Shown here piece by piece: positions 1-8,748 of a stretch of DNA of 48,114 nt (its first letter is position 1; each line of letters begins with the position of its first letter). Both the position numbers and the translations under genes were made by a program. The notes beneath the pieces were generated by a model, which did not search any database, had not been told where the DNA came from, and saw nothing but the letters and a program-made list of their open reading frames with translations. Source of the DNA: Leclercia adecarboxylata (GTDB taxonomy: Bacteria > Pseudomonadota > Gammaproteobacteria > Enterobacterales > Enterobacteriaceae). Where the stretch lies: positions 1 through 48,114 of the forward strand of contig DERO01000002.1 in the NCBI GenBank assembly GCA_002360945.1, read 5' to 3'.

Positions 1-1
1 G

Positions 2-970
2 CACAGCGGTCAGGGCCAGGTCTTCAGCTGCAGCGTGTCGTTCGAACTGCTGCCGACCAGTGAGATTTTTCGCCCGGCGCGCACGGTTCAGAAGCCGCGC
101 ACCCTGGGGCCACAGAGTGCGATTGTGACCGGGCCGCCGGGCGAAGAGATCCACACCGACCAGTACGGCCGGGTCAAGGTGCAGTTCCCCTGGGACAGGT
201 ACGGCAGGATGGACGAGAACAGCTCCTGCTGGATCCGGGTGAGCCAGCCCTGGGCCGGGAAAGGCTTCGGCGGGATGCAGATCCCGCGCACCGGTCAGGA
301 AGTGCTGGTGGATTTCAAGAACGGCGACCCGGACCTGCCGGTGGTGGTGGGACGGGTCTATAACGCCGACACCATGCCGCCCTGGGGGCTGCCGGCTAAC
401 AAGACCCAGAGCGGCATGTTCAGCCACACCGTGGGTGGCGGCCCCGGTAACGCCAATGCCCTGCGCTTTGAAGACAAACCCGGCGCAGAAGAAGTCTGGC
501 TGCACGCCGAAAAAGACCAGCGCATTGAGGTCAACGACAGCGAAAGCCACTGGGTCGGTAACAACCGCGTCAAAACGATCGATCAGAACGAGACGATCAA
601 CATAGGCCACGACCGATTAACAAGGGTCAGCAATGACTGTACAAGAGCGGTAAAAGCGAATGATACGGTCATTATTGGTGGGGAGAAAAGCACCAGTGTG
701 AGTACTGACTATGTCATTGCCGCGGGCACAAAAATACGACTGTCCTGCGGGAAAACCGTGCTCGAACTCCATGAAAATGGGCAGTTCAATATTACCTGCG
801 AAAATTTCAATATCACAGCGAATCAATCCGGACAGATTAATACACTGGAGAAATTGCTTGATCTGAATATGGAGGGGGGGTGTGCCGCAGCGAAAACGGG
901 AGCTGATGGGAATCAGGGAGCAATCAATAAATCGGTTGCCGTGATTTTCCCGCCTCCGGCTAAAGATTAA
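2..970 (+). CDS. vgrG: VgrG spike protein of the type VI secretion system, 5'-truncated by the window edge
   Basis: This is the C-terminal ~320 residues of a VgrG, the trimeric membrane-puncturing spike at the tip of the T6SS tube. The reading frame is open from base 2, so the gene starts upstream of the window. The visible part carries the gp5-like OB-fold signature (EIHTDQYGRVKVQFPWDR, then SCWIRVSQPWAGKGFGG and GQEVLVDFKNGDPDLPVVVGRVYN). After it comes the repetitive beta-helix stalk (KDQRIEVNDSESHWVGNNR and following residues). It ends in a short tail without an extra effector domain, as expected for a VgrG that carries a separate PAAR-Rhs cargo. The chaperone and Rhs genes follow on the same strand 19 bp later and are its likely cargo module. 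Family assignment is firm; the N-terminal length is unknown. Confidence 0.95.
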   Translation, partial: HSGQGQVFSCSVSFELLPTSEIFRPARTVQKPRTLGPQSAIVTGPPGEEIHTDQYGRVKVQFPWDRYGRMDENSSCWIRVSQPWAGKGFGGMQIPRTGQEVLVDFKNGDPDLPVVVGRVYNADTMPPWGLPANKTQSGMFSHTVGGGPGNANALRFEDKPGAEEVWLHAEKDQRIEVNDSESHWVGNNRVKTIDQNETINIGHDRLTRVSNDCTRAVKANDTVIIGGEKSTSVSTDYVIAAGTKIRLSCGKTVLELHENGQFNITCENFNITANQSGQINTLEKLLDLNMEGGCAAAKTGADGNQGAINKSVAVIFPPPAKD

Positions 971-989
971 AGAAAATAAGGGCGGTTCA

Positions 990-1418
990 ATGATTTATAA
1001 AGCGAATGATATTCACCTTGAGATACCTGAAGGAAACCTGACAGATGCCTCGTTAAATATCCTGAAATTTAAAACCCTGGGGACGTCACTGGTCATGAGC
1101 CGAAGTGAACTTTCCGAAGACGAAACCCTGGAGTCCAGCCTGGACGAACAAATTAAGCGCATGGAGATCTCCGTAAAAGGGTTGAAGTTTCAGCAAAAAA
1201 ACAAAATCAGCGTTGGAAAAAAACAAGATATTGACGCCTTTGAAATGCGTAATCAATTCGTTAAAGGGACAGAAAGAATTTACCAGTACCAGTTGATATG
1301 CCTTATTCCCGGCACCCGGACGATGTTCGCGATGAGTTATGTGAAAAATACAGCCCTTGGGGAAGAGGAAGCTGCGCACTGGCAGTTAATAAAACAAAAT
1401 TTCGAATTCAAAACCTAA
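990..1418 (+). CDS. Eag-type T6SS effector chaperone (DUF1795/DcrB-like)
   Basis: A 142-residue soluble protein lying between vgrG and an rhs gene. Its length, its position and its sequence (an N-terminal motif of the type NDIHLEIPEG, a central MSRSELSEDETLESSLDEQI, and a C-terminal beta-rich half) fit the DUF1795 family. Members of that family act as Eag chaperones, which bind and shield the N-terminal transmembrane helices of prePAAR/Rhs effectors and help load them on VgrG. It has no signal peptide, which separates it from the lipoprotein DcrB. The next gene begins 22 bp downstream and has exactly the hydrophobic N-terminus such chaperones bind. Function is inferred from family and context. 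Confidence 0.88.
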   Translation: MIYKANDIHLEIPEGNLTDASLNILKFKTLGTSLVMSRSELSEDETLESSLDEQIKRMEISVKGLKFQQKNKISVGKKQDIDAFEMRNQFVKGTERIYQYQLICLIPGTRTMFAMSYVKNTALGEEEAAHWQLIKQNFEFKT

Positions 1419-1440
1419 GGATTCAGGGAGATTTCTGGCT

Positions 1441-4400
1441 ATGGGACTGGCTTATTGGGCCGCGCGTGAGAAAGATATTCTTTTGCACACCTCACTGCTG
1501 GCTGATATCGCAGGGGCAGCTGTAGAAATAGCCTGCTATGCAGCGATAACTGCAGCGGCAAGTCTGTTAATTTTTGGTACACCCTTTACCGGAGGGGCAA
1601 GCGGACTGGCGTTAACTGTTCTTGTTGGAGTGGTTATGGGAGCTTCAGGAGGCAGCTCCCTTGTGTCAGAAGCGGCTGACTGGGTCAGTGGATTATTTCC
1701 TCCATCCGAAGATGGTCAGATCGCGACTGGCTCAAAAAACACCCGCACAAACAGCAAGAGATCGGCTCGCGCAGCCGGTACCCTGGACCGAAGCATCGGG
1801 CTGGTTGCAGCAGAGAAAGAGCCGGAGCAACCTAAAAGTTTCGTGGATATCACCAAAGGTATTCTGGGGGGGATATGGGAGGTCGCCAAACAGACGGTGA
1901 GGCCAACCATTGCCTCACCGGATCCCAGAGCAGTCCCCAAAGATGAAGATAAGATCATCTGTTACAAGCATCCTTCCTCGTTTTCCGAACTTGGCGAAAA
2001 ACTCTCTCAACCACCCGGCCTCGCAGAAATACTTTGCCCCCCTTTAGCTGGCGTGGATGCTCTGATGGGGGTTGTCAGCGCAGGGTGGGGTTCATTAACG
2101 GGTGCGGCAGAGTATATGGCGGAGGGATCCAAAAAAGTCTATATAAACAGCCAGCCTGCAGTGCGCAGTAACGATCGCAGTACCTGCGAAGCAAAAGTCA
2201 CCGATGATTGCACAAACCGTATCAAAGTTTCAGATAACGTCAGGATTGGCGGAGAACCCATTGTGGTTCGTGAGATCAAGAGTGGCAAACATCCAGTTGC
2301 GTTGATGGTTGCGGTAGCCATGGCCGTGATGCGTCCCGGAAAAATCTGTTCAAAAATTGCCTGCTTTGCGATGGATTTTGTCGGTGATGTTGGTCTTGGC
2401 TTTCTCACTGCAAAATTAACTGAAGCAGTGATGCGCGGGAATCCCGTCCATTTGCCTACCGGAGGTAAGCTGCTTGGTGGCGTGGAGGAGCTCGATTTTA
2501 CTGTTCCTGCGCACTTCCCCATTGAATGGCAGCGTTTTTACAGCAGCAAAGATTCACGAACACAGGGGATGTTTGGTGCTGGCTGGAGCGTGATGTATGA
2601 GGTGGAAATGGAAATTTCGCCTCAGGAAGACGGTTCCTGCGCTGCGGTATATATCAATGAGCAAGGGCGGAGACTGGAAATTGAGGCGCTGTATCCCGGA
2701 GAGGGACTGCGCGGAGTCAGTGAAAATTTAACTATCAAACGTGGTGATGATTATCGCTGGGTAATTGAAAGTGACGACGGGATATACCGGCTGTTCGAAC
2801 CCGATGCCAGCGATCCCGGTCGCCTGCGCCTGACGCTCATGCAGGATCGCAATGATAATAAATTGTTTCTGTATCGCGATACGTCCGGTCGCATTGTTGA
2901 AATTGCTGACAGTCAAAATGCAGCAAGAATCGTCCTGCACTATGAGGACAGCCGCCACCCACTCCGGGTTACACGGATTATGCGTGAACTGGCGGAGGGT
3001 AGTCATCGCCTGCTGGCCCGTTATAGCTACAGTATTCAGGGAGATCTGGAGCAGGTTTTTGATGCTGAGAACCTGCTCAGGCGTGAGTTTGCTTATGATG
3101 CCGGACAACGGATGGTTTCACATCGGTTACCCACCGGTATGCTGTGCCATTATCAGTGGGACTGCTTTATCGGCCCGGAGGGCCCGGAATGGCGGGTTAT
3201 TCACCACTGGAGTGAAGGAGAGGGGCGTCAGGAAGACTATATCTTCCATTATGATCTGACAGAGCGTGTGACGGTTGTGCAGGACAGTCTGGGGAGAGTG
3301 AGTAAACATTACTGGAACGAATTTTATCAAATTATCCGTTATGTCGATGCGCTGGGACAGACAACTCTTTTTAGCTGGAGCGAAGAACAACAGCTGTTGA
3401 GCGTGACCGATTCCCGGGACGGGCAATGGCGCTATGTCTATGATGACCAGGGCAGGCTGACGGAAGAGACCGATCCACTTAACCGGACTTCTCAAACGGC
3501 ATGGCTGCCACACTGGGCCCTGCCAACCCTAATCAGAGATGCGGGTGGTCACACCTGGCGTTATTTCTATGATGAGCGGGGAAATTTACTCACCCTTGTT
3601 GATCCTCTGAAACAGCGCACCCTTTACCAGTATGATATGCACGGGCAGGTTGTCAAAACCGGCGATCCCAGGGGAAACAATAACTACCTGCGCTGGAATG
3701 AAAACGGTCAATTGACACACTATGTCGATTGCTCGGGCTCGGTCACTCAACTGAGCTACGATGAACTGAACAATATCGCCGGCGTCACCAATGCGGTGGG
3801 TGACAGCAGTAGATACCAGTACAATGCGGCAGGACAACTCGTAGCAGCCATACTTCCCGACGGAAGGCAGGAACGTTATACCGTTAATGCCTCAGGGCAG
3901 TTGCTGGCTTACAGGGATCCTTCCGGTCATACCACCCGCTACCGACGCGACGCCTCTGGCCAGGTCATTTCCCGCACAGATGCTGCCGGACGCACACTCC
4001 ATTTTCACCATGATGCTTACGGAAGACTCGTCGCGCTGATCAATGAGAACGGGGAACGCTACCAGTTCCGGTTTGATGCCAGAGATCGCCTTATTGAACA
4101 GAGCGATCTGGATGGCCGCAAACAGCAGTTTGTCTACGACGCGCTCGACAACGTCACCGCCGTCAGGTTCGCCGCCGGCACCGCAGACCAGGTTGAGCAC
4201 CGTTTCTCCCGGGATGCGATGGGCCGTCTGACGGAAAAACAGACGACCGATGGCTGTACCACTTACCGGTACGACAAAACCGACAATCTGCTGGAAGTGG
4301 CCTTTCGCAAGGCAAACCAGCCTGATGACCCGCCGGAAACCATCGCCTTCAGCTACGACAGGCTGGGCCGGTTGCTCACCGAAACCACCGCCCGGGGCAC

Positions 4401-6009
4401 CCTGAAGCATGACCACGATGGGCTGGGCAACCTCACCCGCACCACCCTCCCGGACGGGCAGGAACTTAAATACCACTACTACGGCAGCGGGCATTTAAGC
4501 CAGATTAACCTGGACAGCGGCACGGTCTGCGAATTCGAACGGGACCGCCTGCACCGTGAAATCCTGCGCACCCAGGGCAGGCTCGACACCCGCCGCCACT
4601 TCGACAGCGCCGGGAGAATTCACCGCGTTCAGACCTGTCGCGGCCGGAACGGTATCGTCCCGGACACTGTGGCAGACCGCCACTACCAGTACGATAACCT
4701 TGACCGGCTCATCACCCGGCGCCACAGCCGGCAGGGGCGCACCGACTACCACTACGACGCCACCGGGCGCATCACCCGGTGTCACCATGCGCACTACCGG
4801 GACACCCTGGACTACGATGCGGCAGCCAACCTGCTGGACGGAAGCGCAGGCGCATCATCACAGAGCGCGTATCACGATGACCCGCCCCCCGGTACCCTCC
4901 AGGGCAACGTGGTGCGCTTCAACCGGCTGATGCACTTCCGCCGGCACCATTATCAGTATGACGCGCACGGCCGCATGCAGGGCAAACGCAGCCCCGGGCA
5001 GACCCTGCGCTGTCATTACAGTGCTGAACACCGCCTGATTAAGGCTGAGGTGACGCAGGGGCAGCACACCCGGTCTTACGGCTACGTCTACGATGCGCTG
5101 GGAAGACGGGTGGAAAAGCACGAGCTGGACAGCCGGGGCAACACCTTCAACCGCACCACCTTCCTGTGGGACGGCCTGCGGATGGTGCAGGAGACCAGGC
5201 CGGAGGGAAGCCGGAGCCTGTATCTCTATGCCGGCCCGGGCAGCCATGAGCCGCTGGCCAGGGCAGACACGGTCGGCGGGGTCCGGGGCAACATCCTCTA
5301 CTTTCACACGGATATTAACGGTGCCCCGGAAGAACTGACCGACCCCGACGGCAACGTGGTGTGGGAGGCGCACTATCAGGTGTGGGGGAACACGGTCAGG
5401 GAAGTCTGCGCGGAAACGGAACACACCCCGGTGGAGCAGAACCTGCGTTACCAGGGGCAATATCTGGATAGGGAGACGGGACTGCATTACAATACGTTCC
5501 GGTACTACGATCCGGATGGGGGCAGGTTCACGACGCCTGACCCGATAGGCTTAAGGGGTGGAATTAACCTTTATCAGTATGCGCCGAATCCGCTGAGTTG
5601 GATCGATCCGTTAGGGTTAAGTGGCAAAGGTATCTTTATCCATTATACGGATAAGGCCGGTTTTGAACGTATAATGAGCACCGGTATCATTGAAGCGAAC
5701 TCAAAAGGAAAAGTTTATATTACGGATATATTGTTGTCGCCTCAGGATGCGATGAGAGATATTTTTATAAATGATCCTATACATACAGGACGTGGAGATT
5801 ATTCTATTATATTCAAGGCTGACTCAACGCACATGGGGAATATATTTCAAAGTTCCGAGTTGGAATATATCCACTCAGGGCGATTAAAACTAGGTGAAAT
5901 ACTTCACGCTGGTAAGAACCCTTATGATGTTGTATCTCATTTATCATATGAAAAAAGGCTGAATATGACTCAGAATCAAATAAATTCAAGAGGGGGAAAA
6001 TGTGGTTGA
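1441..6009 (+). CDS. prePAAR/PAAR-Rhs polymorphic T6SS effector with a HYD1-like ADP-ribosyltransferase tip
   Basis: A full-length 1522-residue Rhs effector. Residues 7-16 match the prePAAR motif AARxxDxxxH (AAREKDILLH). Two hydrophobic segments follow at about 22-72, then a PAAR-like domain around 175-280. The region to about 1390 is a YD/RHS repeat shell, ending in the Rhs core motifs RYYDPDGGRF, PDPIGL and WIDPLGL; the last is the usual self-cleavage region. The 129-residue tip after DPLGL (about 1394-1522, from base ~5620) is AT-rich and unrelated to the core. It has an early IFIHYT motif (His about 1401), then KVYIT, GRGDYSIIF and a glutamate-containing SSELEY. This resembles the HYD1 class of ADP-ribosyltransferase toxins and would modify a host target in a rival cell. 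The toxin class is my reading of the motifs, not a profile search. The ORF overlaps the next gene by 8 bp. Confidence 0.92.
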   Translation: MGLAYWAAREKDILLHTSLLADIAGAAVEIACYAAITAAASLLIFGTPFTGGASGLALTVLVGVVMGASGGSSLVSEAADWVSGLFPPSEDGQIATGSKNTRTNSKRSARAAGTLDRSIGLVAAEKEPEQPKSFVDITKGILGGIWEVAKQTVRPTIASPDPRAVPKDEDKIICYKHPSSFSELGEKLSQPPGLAEILCPPLAGVDALMGVVSAGWGSLTGAAEYMAEGSKKVYINSQPAVRSNDRSTCEAKVTDDCTNRIKVSDNVRIGGEPIVVREIKSGKHPVALMVAVAMAVMRPGKICSKIACFAMDFVGDVGLGFLTAKLTEAVMRGNPVHLPTGGKLLGGVEELDFTVPAHFPIEWQRFYSSKDSRTQGMFGAGWSVMYEVEMEISPQEDGSCAAVYINEQGRRLEIEALYPGEGLRGVSENLTIKRGDDYRWVIESDDGIYRLFEPDASDPGRLRLTLMQDRNDNKLFLYRDTSGRIVEIADSQNAARIVLHYEDSRHPLRVTRIMRELAEGSHRLLARYSYSIQGDLEQVFDAENLLRREFAYDAGQRMVSHRLPTGMLCHYQWDCFIGPEGPEWRVIHHWSEGEGRQEDYIFHYDLTERVTVVQDSLGRVSKHYWNEFYQIIRYVDALGQTTLFSWSEEQQLLSVTDSRDGQWRYVYDDQGRLTEETDPLNRTSQTAWLPHWALPTLIRDAGGHTWRYFYDERGNLLTLVDPLKQRTLYQYDMHGQVVKTGDPRGNNNYLRWNENGQLTHYVDCSGSVTQLSYDELNNIAGVTNAVGDSSRYQYNAAGQLVAAILPDGRQERYTVNASGQLLAYRDPSGHTTRYRRDASGQVISRTDAAGRTLHFHHDAYGRLVALINENGERYQFRFDARDRLIEQSDLDGRKQQFVYDALDNVTAVRFAAGTADQVEHRFSRDAMGRLTEKQTTDGCTTYRYDKTDNLLEVAFRKANQPDDPPETIAFSYDRLGRLLTETTARGTLKHDHDGLGNLTRTTLPDGQELKYHYYGSGHLSQINLDSGTVCEFERDRLHREILRTQGRLDTRRHFDSAGRIHRVQTCRGRNGIVPDTVADRHYQYDNLDRLITRRHSRQGRTDYHYDATGRITRCHHAHYRDTLDYDAAANLLDGSAGASSQSAYHDDPPPGTLQGNVVRFNRLMHFRRHHYQYDAHGRMQGKRSPGQTLRCHYSAEHRLIKAEVTQGQHTRSYGYVYDALGRRVEKHELDSRGNTFNRTTFLWDGLRMVQETRPEGSRSLYLYAGPGSHEPLARADTVGGVRGNILYFHTDINGAPEELTDPDGNVVWEAHYQVWGNTVREVCAETEHTPVEQNLRYQGQYLDRETGLHYNTFRYYDPDGGRFTTPDPIGLRGGINLYQYAPNPLSWIDPLGLSGKGIFIHYTDKAGFERIMSTGIIEANSKGKVYITDILLSPQDAMRDIFINDPIHTGRGDYSIIFKADSTHMGNIFQSSELEYIHSGRLKLGEILHAGKNPYDVVSHLSYEKRLNMTQNQINSRGGKCG

Positions 6010-6334
6010 TGAAAAAGATAAATCATTGGTATTGAATCAAGGTGAGATCGCTGCTTTGAAAAAAGCAATTATGTATCTGAAATTTTCTTGCGAGGAAACG
6101 GAATCTTTATTATATGCAGGAAGTCCTCTGATTAACTCCATTTTTTCAAAATTAACAGCTATTGATGATTTAGGGCAGCAGTCTATAGAGTTTTATAACA
6201 AGAGACATGTTGAGAATGAGCGATTCGTTTTGTCGAAATTAGATAAGATGGAACTCGAAAATGGCCGACCACTTGATGAGAAAATAAAGGATAGATCTTT
6301 CAGAGAGTGTCTTTATCCATTTTCAAGTGAATAA
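6002..6334 (+). CDS. Candidate immunity protein for the Rhs ADP-ribosyltransferase-like tip
   Basis: A 110-residue, charged, probably helical cytoplasmic protein that I do not recognise. It begins at a GTG inside the end of the rhs gene (8-bp overlap), with an AGGGGG ribosome-binding site at 5991-5996, five bases upstream. It is AT-rich like the toxin tip and unlike the GC-rich Rhs core, so tip and partner probably travelled together. A small gene directly coupled to a polymorphic toxin tip is, by the established logic of these systems, its cognate immunity gene. No membrane segments or signal peptide are visible, which is consistent with neutralising a cytosolic toxin. Identity as a gene is good; function is by position. 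Confidence 0.75.
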   Translation: MVDEKDKSLVLNQGEIAALKKAIMYLKFSCEETESLLYAGSPLINSIFSKLTAIDDLGQQSIEFYNKRHVENERFVLSKLDKMELENGRPLDEKIKDRSFRECLYPFSSE

Positions 6335-6348
6335 AAACCCTCATAAAT

Positions 6349-6386
6349 AAGCCGGGTAAGAAAGTTAAAACTTCCCGGCTTTGTTA
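6349..6386 (+). terminator. Terminator after the first immunity gene
   Basis: The arms AAGCCGGG (6349-6356) and CCCGGCTT (6374-6381) are complementary. Inner pairing continues (AAG/CTT) and TTGTT follows. It lies 15 bp past the stop of the first immunity gene and would end the vgrG-eag-rhs-imm transcript. Confidence 0.7.
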
Positions 6387-6409
6387 TTACTTAAATATCG
6401 TTTAACCCA

Positions 6410-6618
6410 CTAAACAAGCACGTTCTTAATTCCCTTAATCCCCTGTTTAGCCTGATAAAGCCGCTCGCGCAGCTCCTGCACTTCGTTACCGTCCGCCATC
6501 AGCACAATACACCCGTCCGAAATCTTCACAGTCACGCCTCGCCGGACTCAAATCCCGCCTCGGCCAGCCAGTTGCCCTTAAGGTGCAGGCCGGGACTGCG
6601 TGAATACCTGGTGAGCAT
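6410..6618 (-). pseudogene. symE-like toxin remnant, frameshifted (copy A)
   Basis: The reverse strand reads MLTRYSRSPGLHLKGNWL, then AEAGFES. After a one-base loss near 6537-6552 it continues as VTVKISDGCIVLMADGNEV and on through a lysine-rich tail ending in NVLV and a stop. This is the C-terminal two thirds of a SymE-family protein (AbrB-like fold, SOS-induced toxin in E. coli). The N-terminal ~25-30 residues expected in family members are missing. The span (209 bp) is not a multiple of three, confirming the shift relative to copy B at 8749-8880. symE-like genes are common companions of rhs loci. No functional protein is expected. Confidence 0.75.
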
Positions 6619-6811
6619 TATTAGTGTTGGAAATGCCAGCCTGGTCGGCTTTTAAATGTGATATTTTTGTGCTTAACCCTCTGATTAAATAATAAAATAA
6701 TCCTTGTGCAGATAGCTTTATTTATCAGGGCCTGGCGGTAGCGTAGGTATTGTAACGCAGTGGTTTCAGGAGTGTACGAACAAAACGGGTAATATGCCGG
6801 TGAGCGCCCAG
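6410..6811. repeat. symE-remnant/spacer repeat, copy A
   Basis: This segment recurs at 8749-9080. Both copies hold the symE remnant, then a similar spacer of about 190 bp with shared blocks such as AATAATCCTTGTGCAGATAG, GTGTACGAACAAAACGGGTA and GTGAGCGCCCAGA. Each then runs directly into a piece of rhs core. Copy B lacks the 3' end of symE, so it is shorter. The spacer has no ORF that I can support. Confidence 0.75.
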
Positions 6812-6818
6812 AGTAGCG

Positions 6819-8252
6819 GGCACGGTCTGCCAATTCGAACGGGACCGCCTGCACCGCGAAATCCTGCGCACCCAGGGCAGGCTCGACACCCGCCGCCACT
6901 TCGACAGCGCCGGGAGAATTCACCGCGTCCGGACCTGTCGCGGCCGGAACGGTATCGTCCCGGACACTGTGGCAGACCGCCACTACCAGTACGACAACAC
7001 TGACCGGCTCATCACCCGGCGCCACAGCCGGCAGGGGCGTACCGACTACCACTACGACGCCACCGGGCGCATCACCCGGTGTCACCATGAGCACTACCGG
7101 GACACCCTGGACTACGATGCGGCGGCCAACCTGCTGGACGGAAGCGCAGGCGCGTATCACGATGACCCGCCCCCCGGTACCCTCCAGGGCAACGTGGTGC
7201 GCTTCAACCGGCTGATGCACTTCCGCCGGCACCATTATCAGTATGACGCGCACGGCCGCATGCAGGGCAAACGCAGCCCCGGGCAGACCCTGCGCTGCCA
7301 CTACAGTGCTGAACACCGCCTGATTAAGGCTGAGGTGACGCAGGGGCAGCACACCCGGTCTTACGGCTACGTCTACGATGCGCTGGGAAGACGGGTGGAA
7401 AAGCATGAGCTGGACAGCCGGGGCAACACCTTCAACCGCACCACCTTCCTGTGGGACGGCCTGCGGATGGTGCAGGAGACCAGGCCGGAGGGAAGCCGGA
7501 GCCTGTATCTCTATGCCGGCCCGGGCAGCCATGAGCCGCTGGCCAGGGCAGACACGGTCGGCGGGGTCCGGGGCAACATCCTCTACTTTCACACGGATAT
7601 TAACGGTGCCCCGGAAGAACTGACCGACCCCGACGGCAACGTGGTGTGGGAGGCGCACTATCAGGTGTGGGGGAATACGGTCAGGGAAGTCTGCGCGGAA
7701 ACGGAACACACCCCGGTGGAGCAGAACCTGCGTTACCAGGGGCAATATCTGGATAGGGAGACGGGACTGCACTACAATACGTTCCGGTACTACGATCCGG
7801 ATGCGGGCAGGTTCACGACACCTGACCCGGTGGGGCTGGCGGGGGGGATAAATCTTTATCAGTATGCGCCGAATCCGTTAAGCTGGATCGACCCGCTTGG
7901 TTTAAGCGGAGAACCGATAGGCAGTGAGAACAATCCATTTGGTTCTTCTCGTGCAGCCCGTCGTGACGCTATGAGACAAGCTGGAATACCAACTAGCCAA
8001 CAACCTGTCAGCCAATCAAGAAATAGCTCAGGTCGAGAATATTCTTATGAGACACCAAAGCCAGGTGGCGGCACTGGTTTATCATCTGTACAAGAACAAA
8101 CCATGGATATTAGTCATCCAGATAAGCCACATTGGGAAGCAGGACAAGTTAAAACAGATGACTTTGGAAATTCTCGAATGAATAAATATGGTCGACCTCA
8201 ACTACGTAATGGTAAAGGGAAAGCATATTATGGTAAAGGAGGATGCAAATGA
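6819..8252 (+). pseudogene. Orphan Rhs C-terminal fragment with a second, different toxin tip
   Basis: The frame is homologous to the end of the 1441-6009 effector and is open from just after a TGA at 6801-6803. It has no promoter-proximal start, VgrG, PAAR or N-terminal domain; the first plausible start is a GTG at 6969. Bases 6819-7802 nearly duplicate 4519-5517, with few substitutions and a 15-bp deletion that removes ASSQS. After WIDPLGLSG the tip (from about base 7909, ~112 residues) is completely different. It is rich in G, S and charged residues, with SRAARRDAMRQAGIP, YETPKPGGGTG, HPDKPHWEAGQVKTD and YGRPQLRNGKGKAYY. The His/Glu-containing HWEAG and basic end suggest a nuclease-type toxin, but I cannot assign a family with confidence. 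Fragments of this type are reservoirs that can recombine onto a full-length rhs gene. Confidence 0.85.
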
Positions 8253-8695
8253 GTGTATCTGAATACAAACGAGCATTGCTCTATAGAAAAGCTCAGGCTA
8301 ATGTATGCAAAAATAATTATTTTAATAAAATACAATCATTTACTAATAGTGCTGTTGAAGTGGGTAATTTTCTTGCCTTGGAAGAAACTGATGGTATTAT
8401 AAATTCTCTTAAAGATAAGGAAGTAATCTCAAAAACCAAAATGGGAATTGAGAACTATCAACAAGTTGTCGAATTTATCAAAGAGCACGTTCAAGGTCTT
8501 TCTTGTTATTTATTAATTGATGAAGAATGGAAGTTTTGCGGAATGTATAAAATAAATAATGAATTTTCTAGCGATTATAATTTTGATAAATTACATTCGG
8601 ACGAAATAAGAATGATATCTTGCGATCTGTCTTTTCAGATTCGAATAGACTATGACTACAATGAAATAGAATGTGAATATATTCTGTATAAATAA
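8249..8695 (+). CDS. Candidate immunity protein for the orphan Rhs tip
   Basis: A 148-residue acidic, AT-rich protein of unrecognised family, starting MSVSEYKRALLYRK. The ATG at 8249 is chosen because AAAGGAGG at 8235-8242 gives a six-base spacing and because ATGA overlaps the stop of the orphan rhs frame (8249-8252), implying translational coupling. The ATG at 8243 has no room for a ribosome-binding site. It has no signal peptide or membrane helix. The C-terminal third contains alternating hydrophobic/acidic beta-type stretches (FQIRIDYDYNEIECEYILYK). By position it is the antidote for the HPHWEAG-containing tip. It may be retained because losing it would sensitise the cell to siblings that still deploy that toxin. 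Confidence 0.75.
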   Translation: MSVSEYKRALLYRKAQANVCKNNYFNKIQSFTNSAVEVGNFLALEETDGIINSLKDKEVISKTKMGIENYQQVVEFIKEHVQGLSCYLLIDEEWKFCGMYKINNEFSSDYNFDKLHSDEIRMISCDLSFQIRIDYDYNEIECEYILYK

Positions 8696-8713
8696 TGCTT
8701 GGTTAAATAAATA

Positions 8714-8745
8714 CCGGGAGAGGATTATTTCTCCCGGATTTTTAT
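8714..8745 (+). terminator. Rho-independent terminator after the second immunity gene
   Basis: A perfect stem of CCGGGAGA (8714-8721) and TCTCCCGG (8730-8737) is followed by ATTTTTATT. It lies 19 bp past the stop codon of the second immunity gene. Confidence 0.85.
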
Positions 8746-8748
8746 TAT

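Noticed and set aside
6619..6811. Insertion-sequence (H-repeat type) remnant in the symE/spacer unit
   Set aside because: H-repeats accompany rhs genes in E. coli, but I see no transposase-like frame or terminal inverted repeats in either copy of the spacer.
6621..7772. 383-residue minus-strand ORF across the orphan rhs region
   Set aside because: It is antisense to conserved Rhs core in the correct frame, and the same shadow occurs opposite 4858-5487. The length is due to the G+C-rich codon pattern, not coding selection.
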